From positions 1-64,000 of the forward strand of contig NZ_JBHUIY010000005.1 of the NCBI RefSeq assembly GCF_042683125.1: a stretch of DNA of 64,000 bases, read 5' to 3'. Of the stretch, positions 1 to 8,061 are shown piece by piece. This stretch comes from Phaeospirillum tilakii (GTDB taxonomy: Bacteria > Pseudomonadota > Alphaproteobacteria > Rhodospirillales > Magnetospirillaceae). Made by a program: the position numbers and the translations under genes. The notes under the pieces are model-generated. The model was given only the letters and a program-made list of their open reading frames with translations. It was not told the origin of the DNA and did not search any database. How positions within the stretch are numbered: the stretch's first letter is position 1; each line of letters begins with the position of its first letter.

Positions 1-197
1 CTTCTGCAACCAGGTTGCAGACCGGAGCTCGTCCAAAGCAATTACATCACGCTTAGCTGAGATGCGCTTGACTTTGGTCGGTCCGTGAACCGGACCGGCG
101 CCGCCTGCGCATCCCTTCCTGTCTCTTCACTTGTCAAACAGCAGGAGGACGTTTCCGTCTTCCGTCCCGCTCGGAGGCGAGGCCCGCCGCAGCGGGA
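1..197 (-). other. 16S rRNA leader of an rRNA operon running off the left edge
   Basis: This is the transcribed leader between the last rrn promoter and the 16S gene, which should begin just beyond position 1. It contains a boxA-like antitermination signal (132-143) and, further downstream, nested inverted repeats: GATGCGC at 61-67 pairs with GCGCATC at 107-113, enclosing CGGTCCG/CGGACCG (79-85/91-97). CTGCAAC/GTTGCAG (3-19) makes another hairpin. The first 75 bases are much less GC-rich than the rest of the window, as expected for an rRNA leader. No mature 16S sequence is visible, so the call rests on the promoters, boxA and resemblance to alphaproteobacterial leaders. Confidence 0.8.
132..143 (-). 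promoter_or_regulatory. boxA antitermination site in the rrn leader
   Basis: On the minus strand the sequence reads TGCTGTTTGACA, close to the bacterial boxA consensus TGCTCTTTAACA. It is followed by AAGTGAAGAGACAGGAAGG, typical of alphaproteobacterial rRNA leaders. boxA recruits NusB/NusE (S10) so that the untranslated rRNA transcript resists Rho. It lies about 60 bases downstream of the nearest promoter, the usual place. Confidence 0.75.
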
Positions 198-203
198 GGC
201 CGG

Positions 204-232
204 TTTCTACTCGGCCCGGCCGGCCGTGTCAA
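204..232 (-). promoter_or_regulatory. rrn promoter P3 (promoter nearest 16S)
   Basis: On the minus strand TTGACA (227-232) and TAGAAA (204-209) are separated by exactly 17 bases. A run of A (237-243 on this strand) lies just upstream of the -35, as in an UP element. A GC-rich discriminator follows the -10. This is a near-consensus sigma70 promoter reading toward the 16S gene. Confidence 0.85.
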
Positions 233-280
233 TCTCTTTTTTTCGCCGCCGCCGGAAAGTCCGGAGCGGCAAGGGCGCCG

Positions 281-310
281 TTTCTACTTCAGCGCCGAAC
301 CCCGTGTCAA
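281..310 (-). promoter_or_regulatory. rrn promoter P2 (middle promoter)
   Basis: On the minus strand TTGACA (305-310) and TAGAAA (281-286) are separated by 18 bases. An A-tract (314-321) precedes the -35, and CGGCGCC follows the -10. GC-rich discriminators of this kind make rRNA promoters sensitive to ppGpp in other bacteria; that regulation is inferred here. Confidence 0.85.
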
Positions 311-407
311 CCGCTTTTTTTACGCCGCCGGTGCGACCCGGTGGCAGCGGCCTTCTTCGAGGCCCCCGTCGCTTCGGAACCAGTCGGTCCGTCGCGGCGA
401 GGGGCGC

Positions 408-436
408 TTTCTAGGCCCTCCCCCGCCGCCGGTCAA
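408..436 (-). promoter_or_regulatory. rrn promoter P1 (most upstream)
   Basis: On the minus strand TTGACC (431-436) and TAGAAA (408-413) are separated by 17 bases, with an A-tract (440-446) upstream and GCGCCCC after the -10. The same layout occurs three times at 77 and 126-127 base intervals, so this is a tandem promoter array. From 437 to 692 I see no gene; the start of fliN follows. Confidence 0.8.
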
Positions 437-692
437 CCCTTTTTTTAGGGAAGATGAGAGATCGTTGGTGAGACGATCGATCGAACCGGTGCCGAACGGC
501 GAAGGATGTTCATACTATCCCTCCCCGCCGGAGCCGACAAGACGGTTTCCTGACGGCCCCGCCGCCCTGCCCCGCCCCCGGCGCGGGCCGAGGCGGCGGT
601 TCATCGCGGTCGGGAAATCGGCTATGGTCGGGAAGCCGCACGCCCCGGCTTCCCCCCTTCCCTCTCCCGGGCGACGCACGAGACCTGAGCAG

Positions 693-977
693 ATGGCTGA
701 AAGCAACGCGATCAACGAAGCCCTGGGCGTCGGCGACAACCGCGAGGCGGTGTACGACGTCACCGTCGAGGTGTCGGCCGTGCTCGGCACCGCCAATCTG
801 CCGATCGCCCAGTTGCTGAAGCTGGGCCGCGGCGCGGTGGTCGAGCTCGACCGCAAGGTCAACGACCCGGTCGATCTCTACGTCAACCGCAAGCGGATCT
901 GCCGCGCCGAGGTGGTGGTGGTCGAGGATCACCTCGCCGTGACGATCACCGAGGTGCTGAAGCGTGTCGCCGACTGA
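693..977 (+). CDS. fliN: Flagellar motor switch protein FliN
   Basis: This 94-residue protein matches FliN, the C-ring subunit of the flagellar switch complex at the inner-membrane cytoplasmic face, which binds CheY-P-responsive FliM and export proteins. The SpoA-type core is clear: LPIAQLLKLGRGAVVELD, then VNDPVDLYVN and a hydrophobic VVVVEDHLAVTITEVLK end. The frame is open back to 465, but that extension is Arg/Pro-rich and unlike FliN. The ATG at 693 gives the usual length of a short alphaproteobacterial FliN. No other flagellar gene is in the window. It overlaps cbiD by 14 bases in another frame, so the two are probably cotranscribed although functionally unrelated. Confidence 0.9.
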   Translation: MAESNAINEALGVGDNREAVYDVTVEVSAVLGTANLPIAQLLKLGRGAVVELDRKVNDPVDLYVNRKRICRAEVVVVEDHLAVTITEVLKRVAD

Positions 978-2049
978 CCCGGAGGCCCCCGACCGCCCGT
1001 TGCGCCCGGGCTGGACCACCGGCGCCTGTGCCACCGCCGCGACCCGCTCCGCCCTCGCCGCCCTGATCGGCGGCGATTTTTTCGACCCGGTCACCATCAC
1101 CCTGCCGCGCGGGGAGACGCCCTCCTTTGCCCTGGCCCTGCGCGAGAGCGGGCCGGGCTGGGCGCGGGCGGGGGTGGTCAAGGATGCCGGCGATGATCCC
1201 GACGTCACCCACGGCGCCACCATCGTCGCCACCGTGCGCCGCGCCGCGGCGGGCCAGGGGGTGCTGTTCCGCGCCGGCCCGGGGGTCGGCACCGTCACCC
1301 GCCCCGGTTTGCCGCTGGCGGTGGGCGAGCCGGCGATCAATCCGGTGCCGCGCCGGCTGATGGGCGCGGCGGCGGCCGCCGCCGGTCTTGGCGACCTTGA
1401 GATCGAGATCGCCGTGCCCGACGGCGAGCGCATCGCCACCCGCACCTGGAACCCCCGGCTCGGCATTCTGGGCGGGCTGTCGATTCTCGGCACCACCGGG
1501 GTGGTGGTGCCCTATTCCTGTTCGGCCTGGATCCATTCGATCCGGCGCGGGGTCGATGTCGCCCGCGCCTGTGGGCTGACCCATGTCGCCGGCTGTGTCG
1601 GCCACACCTCGGAAATCGCGGTGCGGCGGCATTACGATCTGCCGGCCGAGGCGATCATCGACATGGGGGATTTCGTCGGCGGCCTGCTCGGCCACCTGCG
1701 CCATCATCCCCTGCCCCGGGTCACCATCGCCGGCGGCTTCGCCAAGATGTCGAAGCTGGCGGCGGGCGCGCTCGATCTGCATTCAAAGCGCAGCCAGGTC
1801 GATCCCACCGCGCTGGCCGCCACCCTGGCCGGGCTGGGGGCCGATCCGGCGCTGGTCGCCCGCGCCGCCGCCGCCAACACCGCGCTTGAGGTGCTCGACC
1901 TCGCCCGCGCCGCCGGGCTGAAGCTGGGCGACGCGATTGCCCGCGCCGCCGAAGCCGTCGCCCGCACCGCGCTTGCCGCGCCGGAGATCGATCTCGACGT
2001 GTTGGTGTTCGACCGTCAGGGCGAATTGGTCGGCGACAGCCGGGCCTGA
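964..2049 (+). CDS. cbiD: Cobalt-precorrin-5B (C1)-methyltransferase CbiD
   Basis: CbiD methylates C1 of cobalt-precorrin-5B with S-adenosylmethionine in the anaerobic branch of cobalamin biosynthesis. The 361-residue product has the family's opening signature GWTTGACATAATRSAL near residues 15-30, and conserved stretches such as NPVPRRLM, GGLSILGTTGVV and AGGFAKMSKLA. Length is normal for the family. The start is GTG at 964, inside the 3' end of fliN, so translation is probably coupled. No other cobalamin gene lies nearby, so this enzyme is detached from its pathway cluster. A family A palindromic element begins directly after the stop. Confidence 0.93.
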   Translation: MSPTDPEAPDRPLRPGWTTGACATAATRSALAALIGGDFFDPVTITLPRGETPSFALALRESGPGWARAGVVKDAGDDPDVTHGATIVATVRRAAAGQGVLFRAGPGVGTVTRPGLPLAVGEPAINPVPRRLMGAAAAAAGLGDLEIEIAVPDGERIATRTWNPRLGILGGLSILGTTGVVVPYSCSAWIHSIRRGVDVARACGLTHVAGCVGHTSEIAVRRHYDLPAEAIIDMGDFVGGLLGHLRHHPLPRVTIAGGFAKMSKLAAGALDLHSKRSQVDPTALAATLAGLGADPALVARAAAANTALEVLDLARAAGLKLGDAIARAAEAVARTALAAPEIDLDVLVFDRQGELVGDSRA

Positions 2050-2173
2050 AGGCGGGCTCCGCCCGCACCCGCCAGGAGCCAGCGGCTCCTGGACCTGCTT
2101 CGATGGGAGGGGCACCCCCACCAAGGGGATCCAAGGGCCTTGCGGCCCTTGGCGGGTCCGGGCAGAGCCCGGA
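2050..2173. repeat. Palindromic intergenic element A1
   Basis: This fills the whole gap between the convergent stops of cbiD and mrcA. Outer inverted arms are GGGCTCCGCCC (left) and GGGCAGAGCCC (right). Inner hairpins are CCAGGAGCC-AGC-GGCTCCTGG and CCAAGGGCC-TTGC-GGCCCTTGG. The core contains GGACCTGCTTCGATG, shared with copy A4 near 61.4 kb in the opposite orientation. It probably forms terminator-like hairpins for both genes; whether it is mobile is unknown. Confidence 0.8.
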
Positions 2174-4723
2174 TCAGTACAGTCCGCCGGCCGACGGCGC
2201 GGCCGAGGGGGCCGGGGTCGGGGCGGCGGGAACGCCGGACTCGGGCGGGATCAGCACCGGCTGGCCATCGGCCGGCGCGGGCGGAGCGGCGCCCTCCTCG
2301 GCCCCGAAATAGGGCGCGAAGCTGAAGCTGCCATCGCCATTGTCGCCGTCGAGCACGTTCTCCTGCTCGCCCGGCATGCGGTCACCGCTCTTGAATGCCT
2401 CGTAGATCGCCCCCTTGTCGCCGGGCATCGCCGGGCGGCCGGTATGGGGATCGACCCGCACCAGCCGCACCCCGGCCGGCATGCGGAACGGCGTCGCCGG
2501 CTTGTCCTTCAGCGCCTCCGCCATGAAGTCGCGGAAGATCGGCGCCGACACCGAGCCGCCGGTTTCCTTCGGCCCGAGCGAATCCGGGTCGTCGAAGCCG
2601 ACGAACACGCCGACGGCGAGGTCGGGCGAGAAACCGACGAACCAGACGTCGTTCGAATCGTTGGAGGTGCCGGTCTTGCCGGCCAGCGGCTTGCCGACGG
2701 CGCGGACCGCGCCACCGGTGCCGCGCTGAACCACGCCTTCCAGCATCGAGACGATCTGGTAGGCCGAAACCGGATCGACCAATTGCTCGCGGATGTCGGG
2801 CAGGGTCGGCATGTCCTGGCCGGAATAGCGCGGCGCCGAGCAGCCCTCGCAGAAGCGGACATCGTGGGCGTAGATGGTCTTGCCGTTGCGGTCCTGGATG
2901 CGGTCGATCAGGGTCGGCCGCAGCTTCTTGCCGCCATTGACCAGCATCGCATAGGCGGTGGTCAGCCGGAGCGGGGTGGTCTCACCCGCGCCGAGCGACA
3001 TCGCCAGCTGATGCGGCAGATTGTCGTAGATGCCGAAGCGGCCGGCGAGATCGGCCACCTTGTCCATCCCCAGCGCCTGGGCGAGGCGGACGGTCATCAG
3101 GTTGCGCGATTTCTCCAGCCCAACCCGCAGGGTGGTCGGGCCGAGATAGCTGTCATGGTAATTGTGCGGGCGCCACATCGGCAGGCCCGGCCCCTGCGAC
3201 AGCGCGATCGGCGCGTCGAGCACCAGCGAGGACGGGGTGTAGCCGTTCTCCAGCGCGGTCAGGTAGATGAACGGCTTGAACGACGAACCGGGCTGGCGCA
3301 TCGCCTGGCTGGCGCGGTTGAACTGGCTCTTGCCGTAGGACCAGCCGCCGACCATCGCCAGCACGCGGCCGGTGCGGGGATCGACCGCCACCAGCGCGCC
3401 CTCGACCTTCGGCACCTGACGCAGCGCGTAGGTGGCGGCGGGATAGGCCCGGCCCTCCTCGCTCTTCTCGACCGCCTCGACCAGCAGCACGTCGCCGACC
3501 GACAGGATGTCGGCGGGACGGCGCGGAGTCGGGCCGGTGCGGCCGGTCTTGTCGAGGATCCGCCGCGCCCAGCGCAGTTCGCCGATCGGCAGATGGCCGA
3601 CCGAACCGTCGGGCAGGGCCAGGGTCGCCTCGGCGTCGGACAAGGCGGTGACCAGCCCGAGTTGCCAGTCCTCGGCCCCGCCGGGACGAGGCACCGCCGC
3701 CAGGATCTTGGCCGGATTGGCGATGGTCTGGGCATGGGCGACCGGGCCACGCCAGCCATGGCGGCGGTCATAGCGGGACAGCCCGGCGCGCAGCACCCGG
3801 GTCCCCAGCGCCTGGAGGTCGGCATCCATGGTCGAACGCACCACCAGCCCGCCGCGATAGAGCGCGGCCTCGCCGTATTTGGCCTGAAGCTCGCGGCGGA
3901 TGTCCTCGGCGAAATAATCGGCGCCGAGGCTGGCCTGGGTCTCCTTGCGCGCCCGCACCTCGAGCGGCTGGGCCAGCGCCGCCTGATAATCGGCGGTGGA
4001 CAGCTTGCCGTCCTCGTACATCCGGCCGATCACCCAGTCGCGCCGGTCCTTGGCCGCCTGGGCATGGCGGTAGGGGTTGTAATTGTTGGGCGCCTTGGGC
4101 ATCGCGGCGAGGAAGGCGGCCTCGGCCGGGGTCAGCTCGTCGAGGCCCTTGTCGAAATAATTGAGCGCGGCGGCGGCGACGCCATAGGAGCCGGCGCCGA
4201 GATAGATCTCGTTGAGGTAGAGTTCGAGGATGTGATCCTTGGTGAAGGCGCGCTCGATCCGCAGCGCCAGGATCGCTTCCTTGATCTTGCGTTCGATCGA
4301 GACCTCGTTGGTCAGCAGGAAGTTCTTCGCCACCTGCTGGGTGATGGTCGAGGCCCCGACCGGGCGGCGATCGACCCCCTTGCCCTTGTTGCGCAGGTTG
4401 GTCACCACCGCGCGGCCGATGCCGGTGATGTCGACGCCGGGATGGGTGTAGAAGCTCTTGTCCTCGGCGGAGAGGAAGGCGTCCTTGACCATCTGGGGGA
4501 TCGCGGTCAGCGGCACGAACACCCGCTTCTCGACCGCATATTCCGCCACCAGCCGGCCATCGGCGCCATAGACCCGGGTGGTCACCGGCGGGTCGTAATT
4601 GGCGAGCTGGCGGTAATCGGGCAGGTCGCGGCCAAAATGCCAGAAGGCGACCACCAGACCGCCGGCGGCGGTGATGGCCAACAGCAGCCCCAGGCTGATC
4701 ACGGCGAGAAAGAAACGATACAT
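2174..4723 (-). CDS. mrcA: Penicillin-binding protein 1A (bifunctional transglycosylase/transpeptidase)
   Basis: This class A PBP polymerises lipid II into glycan strands and cross-links the stems in the periplasm. The 849-residue product starts with a membrane anchor (MYRFFLAVISLGLLLAIT). The GT51 domain follows, with AFLSAEDKSFYTHPGVD and STITQQVAKN. The transpeptidase domain has SFKPF (catalytic SxxK), SRN and GKTGTS. An OB-like insert is present, and the C terminus is Pro/Ala-rich. The frame is open further upstream, but that part is Arg/Pro-rich with no membrane segment, so the ATG at 4721-4723 is chosen. It is the last gene of the tol-pal side of the minus-strand block, 166 bases after cpoB. 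Confidence 0.93.
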   Translation of the reverse strand: MYRFFLAVISLGLLLAITAAGGLVVAFWHFGRDLPDYRQLANYDPPVTTRVYGADGRLVAEYAVEKRVFVPLTAIPQMVKDAFLSAEDKSFYTHPGVDITGIGRAVVTNLRNKGKGVDRRPVGASTITQQVAKNFLLTNEVSIERKIKEAILALRIERAFTKDHILELYLNEIYLGAGSYGVAAAALNYFDKGLDELTPAEAAFLAAMPKAPNNYNPYRHAQAAKDRRDWVIGRMYEDGKLSTADYQAALAQPLEVRARKETQASLGADYFAEDIRRELQAKYGEAALYRGGLVVRSTMDADLQALGTRVLRAGLSRYDRRHGWRGPVAHAQTIANPAKILAAVPRPGGAEDWQLGLVTALSDAEATLALPDGSVGHLPIGELRWARRILDKTGRTGPTPRRPADILSVGDVLLVEAVEKSEEGRAYPAATYALRQVPKVEGALVAVDPRTGRVLAMVGGWSYGKSQFNRASQAMRQPGSSFKPFIYLTALENGYTPSSLVLDAPIALSQGPGLPMWRPHNYHDSYLGPTTLRVGLEKSRNLMTVRLAQALGMDKVADLAGRFGIYDNLPHQLAMSLGAGETTPLRLTTAYAMLVNGGKKLRPTLIDRIQDRNGKTIYAHDVRFCEGCSAPRYSGQDMPTLPDIREQLVDPVSAYQIVSMLEGVVQRGTGGAVRAVGKPLAGKTGTSNDSNDVWFVGFSPDLAVGVFVGFDDPDSLGPKETGGSVSAPIFRDFMAEALKDKPATPFRMPAGVRLVRVDPHTGRPAMPGDKGAIYEAFKSGDRMPGEQENVLDGDNGDGSFSFAPYFGAEEGAAPPAPADGQPVLIPPESGVPAAPTPAPSAAPSAGGLY

Positions 4724-4889
4724 CGGGAACAGAGCCTCCGCCCGCCCGGCCGGACGGCCGGGGCTTTGCCCGCGTCGGGCCGGGAAGGCGCCGGGCGCGC
4801 CCCCGTGCCCTCGGTGCGACGGCCGGGCCGTCCAGAACGCGGCGGGAGCGCGCCCGGAGCCTGCCTGCGGCGGGCCGTCGCCGCCGGCG

Positions 4890-5849
4890 TCAGTTGCAGC
4901 CGAGACGCTGCCGCTCGGCCGAGGCGGCGCGGCTGATCCGGTCCGGCATGTCGGGATGATTCTTGTAGAGGATGGCAAAGGCGCTGCACGCCTTCTGCGT
5001 CTCCCCGCGCTGCACGAACGACATCGCCGCCTTGAAGATCATGTCGGGCGATTTGGGGTGCTTCGGGTACTTCTTGTAGGCTTCGAGCAGCACAGCGGCG
5101 GCGGCGCCGAAATCCTTCTTGGTGAACAGGATGTCGCCCTGCCAGTAGCGGGCGTTGGCGGCCAGCGAATGGTTGGGATAGGCCTTGAGGAAGGCGTCGA
5201 ACGCCGCCATCGCGTTGTCGTAATCGCCCTTCTGCGCCATCGCGAAGGCGGCGTCATAGGCCGCCTGCGGATCCTTCGGCGCGGCCGGAGGGGCGGCGGC
5301 GGCCGGCGCGCCGCTGGCGGCGGTCTGGCCGAGATTGGTCGGCCCGGGGGCCAGCCCGCTGCTGCCGGCGGCATTGCCGCCCGGCGCCACCGCGCCCTTG
5401 GGCGGGATCAGCACCGGGGCGCCGTTGGCGGCGGTGGCCGGGGCGGCCGGCGGAGCGGCGGCGGCGGCCGGGGCGGCGCCGCCCTTGCCTTCCTGGATTT
5501 CCTTGAAGCGGAAATCGATGTCGCCCTGCATCCGCTCCAGCGCCTTGTTGGCCTGCTGGGCCTTGAAATTGGCTTCCTCGACCTTGCCGGTCAGTTGGCG
5601 GACGAGGTCTTCGAGTTCATTGATGCGCTCCTCGAGCCGTTCGATCTGGCCGCCACCGCCACCCGACGGGGTGCCGGCCGCGGCGGCCGCGCTGCCATAG
5701 GGCGAGGCGCCATAGGGATTGCTCGAGGTGGTGCCGCCGCCGATCGCGGGAGAGCGGATCACCGTGCTGCTCTGGGCCAGTGCCGCCGCCGGCGCGACTC
5801 CGGCGCCAAGCAGAAGGGACAGGGCGGAAATGAGAAGCTGGCGTCGCAA
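4890..5849 (-). CDS. cpoB: Cell division coordinator CpoB (YbgF), Tol-Pal associated
   Basis: CpoB is a periplasmic protein that links Tol-Pal-driven outer-membrane constriction with PBP-mediated septal synthesis. A signal peptide (LLISALSLLLGAG...AALAQ) is followed by a coiled-coil segment (IERLEERINELEDLVRQL), an Ala/Pro linker, and a C-terminal TPR domain of three repeats (AYDAAFAMAQKGDYDNAMAAF and following). There is no ATG in a sensible place. The best start is TTG at 5847-5849, which puts the signal peptide at the N terminus and has AAGGTCGGAG just before it. That gives 319 residues, normal for the family. It lies 200 bases after pal, beyond a strong terminator-like hairpin, so readthrough or its own promoter is needed. 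Confidence 0.88.
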   Translation of the reverse strand: MRRQLLISALSLLLGAGVAPAAALAQSSTVIRSPAIGGGTTSSNPYGASPYGSAAAAAGTPSGGGGGQIERLEERINELEDLVRQLTGKVEEANFKAQQANKALERMQGDIDFRFKEIQEGKGGAAPAAAAAPPAAPATAANGAPVLIPPKGAVAPGGNAAGSSGLAPGPTNLGQTAASGAPAAAAPPAAPKDPQAAYDAAFAMAQKGDYDNAMAAFDAFLKAYPNHSLAANARYWQGDILFTKKDFGAAAAVLLEAYKKYPKHPKSPDMIFKAAMSFVQRGETQKACSAFAILYKNHPDMPDRISRAASAERQRLGCN

Positions 5850-5961
5850 GGGCTCCGACCTTCGGTTAGACGTTGCGCTGCGGTCACCGCCGCCGGCCCT
5901 GGCCGGATCCGGCCATGGGCGGAGCGGAACGGCGGGGACGGTCCCGGGGACCGGCGGAAAC

Positions 5962-6019
5962 AAAAAGGAAGGCGCCCGCCCGACCCGCCGGTCCAGGACC
6001 AGACGGACGGGCGGGCGCC
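5962..6019 (-). terminator. Rho-independent terminator after pal
   Basis: Reading the minus strand, GGCGCCCGCCCG (6008-6019) pairs with CGGGCGGGCGCC (5971-5982), a perfect 12-bp stem. The sequence TTCCTTTTTG follows at 5961-5970. It stands between pal and cpoB, so it should attenuate transcription from the tol operon into cpoB. Confidence 0.8.
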
Positions 6020-6049
6020 CCCTGAACACCAGTCGCGGTGCGGCCCTGA

Positions 6050-6550
6050 TTAGTTCAGGACGGTCACGCCACGACGGTTCTGGGCCCAGGCCGCCTCGTT
6101 CGAGCCGAGAGCAACCGGACGCTCCTTGCCGTAGGAGACAACCTTGATGCGCGACGCGGGAACGCCGGCGGCAACCAGGTACTCACGCACCGAGTTGGCA
6201 CGACGCTCGCCGAGGGCGAGGTTGTACTCGCGGGTGCCGCGCTCGTCGGCATGGCCTTCGACGGTGAAGGTGTAGTTCTGGTAGGTCTTCAGCCAAGCGG
6301 CCTGCTTGTCGAGGGTCGCCTTGGCGTCCGCCCGCAGGCTGTACTTGTCGAAGTCGAAGAAGACGCGGTCGCCGACATTGGCGATGAAGTCTTCCTTCGA
6401 GCCCTTCACGATGCCCGAGGTCGGGGCGGTGCGGGCGACCGGCGGAGCGGAAACGCCACCGCCGGAAGCGGCACCGGTGTTTTCCGGGGCGGATTCGCAA
6501 GCCGCGAGAAGAGCGGCGGCGGCGACGATGCTGAGGAAACGCAGTTTCAT
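6050..6550 (-). CDS. pal: Peptidoglycan-associated lipoprotein Pal
   Basis: Pal is an outer-membrane lipoprotein that binds diaminopimelate in peptidoglycan and receives the TolB/TolA energy-coupled pull at the septum. The 166-residue precursor has a lipoprotein signal ending in LLAAC (Cys at about 21). The C-terminal OmpA-like domain includes VFFDFDKYSLRADAKATLDKQ and VEGHADERGTREYNLALGERRANSVR, the canonical peptidoglycan-binding segment. The ATG at 6548-6550 is preceded by GGGGGAGTCC. A promoter in the end of tolB (6698-6726) should give extra expression, reasonable for an abundant lipoprotein. Confidence 0.95.
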   Translation of the reverse strand: MKLRFLSIVAAAALLAACESAPENTGAASGGGVSAPPVARTAPTSGIVKGSKEDFIANVGDRVFFDFDKYSLRADAKATLDKQAAWLKTYQNYTFTVEGHADERGTREYNLALGERRANSVREYLVAAGVPASRIKVVSYGKERPVALGSNEAAWAQNRRGVTVLN

Positions 6551-6611
6551 ATTTGAGGACTCCCCCTCAATGCAACGGGAAATGGATTCCAGATTGAGCT
6601 TGGCCGGACCA

Positions 6612-6632
6612 CGCACCAGCCTGGCTGGTGCG
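6612..6632. repeat. Perfect 21-bp inverted repeat in the pal 5' UTR
   Basis: CGCACCAGCC (6612-6621) and GGCTGGTGCG (6623-6632) are perfect inverted arms around one base. It lies between the pal promoter and the pal start. It could be an RNA hairpin that stabilises the pal mRNA or a protein-binding site; the sequence does not decide which. Confidence 0.6.
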
Positions 6633-6697
6633 CATCCGAGCCGACGCCGTCCTGAAGCGGATGCGGCGCCACGAGGAACAAACCCTAATCGGCGCGG

Positions 6698-6726
6698 ACT
6701 ATACTAAGATGTTCCTACGGAATCAA
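6698..6726 (-). promoter_or_regulatory. sigma70-type promoter for pal inside tolB 3' end
   Basis: On the minus strand TTGATT (6721-6726) and TATAGT (6698-6703) are separated by exactly 17 bases, ending in CCGCGCC. The -35 lies in the last tolB codons, and the expected start site is about 140 bases before the pal ATG. Confidence 0.6.
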
Positions 6727-8061
6727 GGGGGACCAAGCAGGGTCCGACCCGTCCACCGGAGTCACCACCATCCGTTCGTTCACACCGGTCAGGTCGATGG
6801 TATAGAGCCGCGCGGTCTGGCCGCGACCCCGCTCATCCGAAGGAGATTCGCGCCAAAACGCCAGCACGCGACCGTTCGGCGCCCAGGTCGGACCCTCGAC
6901 CAGGAAGCCCTCGGCCAGCAGTCTTTCGCCCGATCCGTCGGGGCGCATGACACCTATGTAGAAACGGCCGCTCTTCTGCTTGGTGAAGGCGATCAGGTCG
7001 CCGCGCGGGCTCCACACCGGGGTGGCGTAGCGGCCGTCGCCGAAGCTGATGCGGTTGGCCCCGCCGCCGCCGGCGCCCATCACGTAGAGCTGCTGCCCGC
7101 CGCCGCGGTCGGATTCGAACACGATCTGGCTGCCGTCGGGCGAGAAGGACGGCGCGGTGTCGATCGCCGGGTTGTTGGTGAGGCGAACCTTCGAGCGGGT
7201 CATCAGGTTCATCTCGTAAATCTCGGTGTTGCCGTCCTCGGCCATGCTGAACACCACCTTGTTGCCGTCGGGCGAGAAGCGCGGGGCGAAGGTCATGCCG
7301 GGGAAGTTGCCGAGCGCCTCGCGCCGGCCGGTGTCGAGATTGAAGATGTAGACCCGGGGCGTGCCGCGATAATAGGACAGGTAGGTGATCTCGCGGGCAC
7401 TGGGCGAGAAGCGGGGCGTCAGCACCAGCTCGCTGCCGTCGGTGAGGAAGCGGTGGTTCTCGCCGTCCTGATCCATGATGGCGAGACGCTTGCGGCGGTC
7501 GCTCTTCGGCCCGGATTCGGCGATGTAGACGATCTGGGTGTCGAAATAGCCGTCCTCGCCGGTGACCCGCTTGTAGATCGCGTCGGCGATCTTGTGGGCG
7601 AGACGGCGCCAGTCGGCCGGCGCCGCCGACATCGCCCAGCCGGTCATGTAGGTTTCCGACATCACGTCCCACAGCCGGAACTCGGCGCGGATGCGGCCGT
7701 CGGGGCCGGCCTCGGCCTTGCCCTGGACCAGCGCCTCGGCGTTGATCGCCTTCCAGTCGGCGAAACGCGGCTGGACCTGGAGGGATTCGACCGACTGGAT
7801 GTAGGCGTTGGGATCGATCGGCTTGAACAGGCCGGAACGGTCGAGGTCGGCCGCCACCACCCGGGCGATGTCACGCCCGACCTGGGTGGCCCCGCCGGCA
7901 TGACCGGCGAAATCGGGAATCGCGATCGGCAACGGCCGCAACTGGCCGTTGGTGATGTCGATCCGAACCTCGGCGAAGGCCCGGCCGGGCGAGGCGGCCC
8001 AGCCGAGCAACAGGACGGCGGCCACCGCCGCCAGCAGGCGAAAACGAGACATGGCGATCAT
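6715..8061 (-). CDS. tolB: Tol-Pal system beta-propeller protein TolB
   Basis: TolB is periplasmic and shuttles between Pal and TolA. The 448-residue protein has a signal peptide (LLAAVAAVLLLGWAASPGRAFA), an N-terminal TolB domain, and a six-bladed propeller with repeats of the form FSPDGNKVVFS, FSPDGSQIVFESDRGG and WSPRGDLIAFTK. The start at 8059-8061 overlaps the tolA stop as ATGA, indicating translational coupling. A second ATG three codons in (8050-8052) is an alternative with little effect on the product. It is the last gene before the pal promoter region. Confidence 0.95.
   Translation of the reverse strand: MIAMSRFRLLAAVAAVLLLGWAASPGRAFAEVRIDITNGQLRPLPIAIPDFAGHAGGATQVGRDIARVVAADLDRSGLFKPIDPNAYIQSVESLQVQPRFADWKAINAEALVQGKAEAGPDGRIRAEFRLWDVMSETYMTGWAMSAAPADWRRLAHKIADAIYKRVTGEDGYFDTQIVYIAESGPKSDRRKRLAIMDQDGENHRFLTDGSELVLTPRFSPSAREITYLSYYRGTPRVYIFNLDTGRREALGNFPGMTFAPRFSPDGNKVVFSMAEDGNTEIYEMNLMTRSKVRLTNNPAIDTAPSFSPDGSQIVFESDRGGGQQLYVMGAGGGGANRISFGDGRYATPVWSPRGDLIAFTKQKSGRFYIGVMRPDGSGERLLAEGFLVEGPTWAPNGRVLAFWRESPSDERGRGQTARLYTIDLTGVNERMVVTPVDGSDPAWSPLIP

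Noticed and set aside
85..448. Two overlapping open frames of about 105 codons near the left edge
   Set aside because: They run through the rrn promoters and boxA, have Ser/Arg-rich translations and no ribosome site.
1937..4936. A 999-codon open frame on the plus strand
   Set aside because: It lies opposite mrcA; its translation is Arg/Gly/His-rich shadow sequence with no domain. mrcA on the other strand has all PBP motifs.
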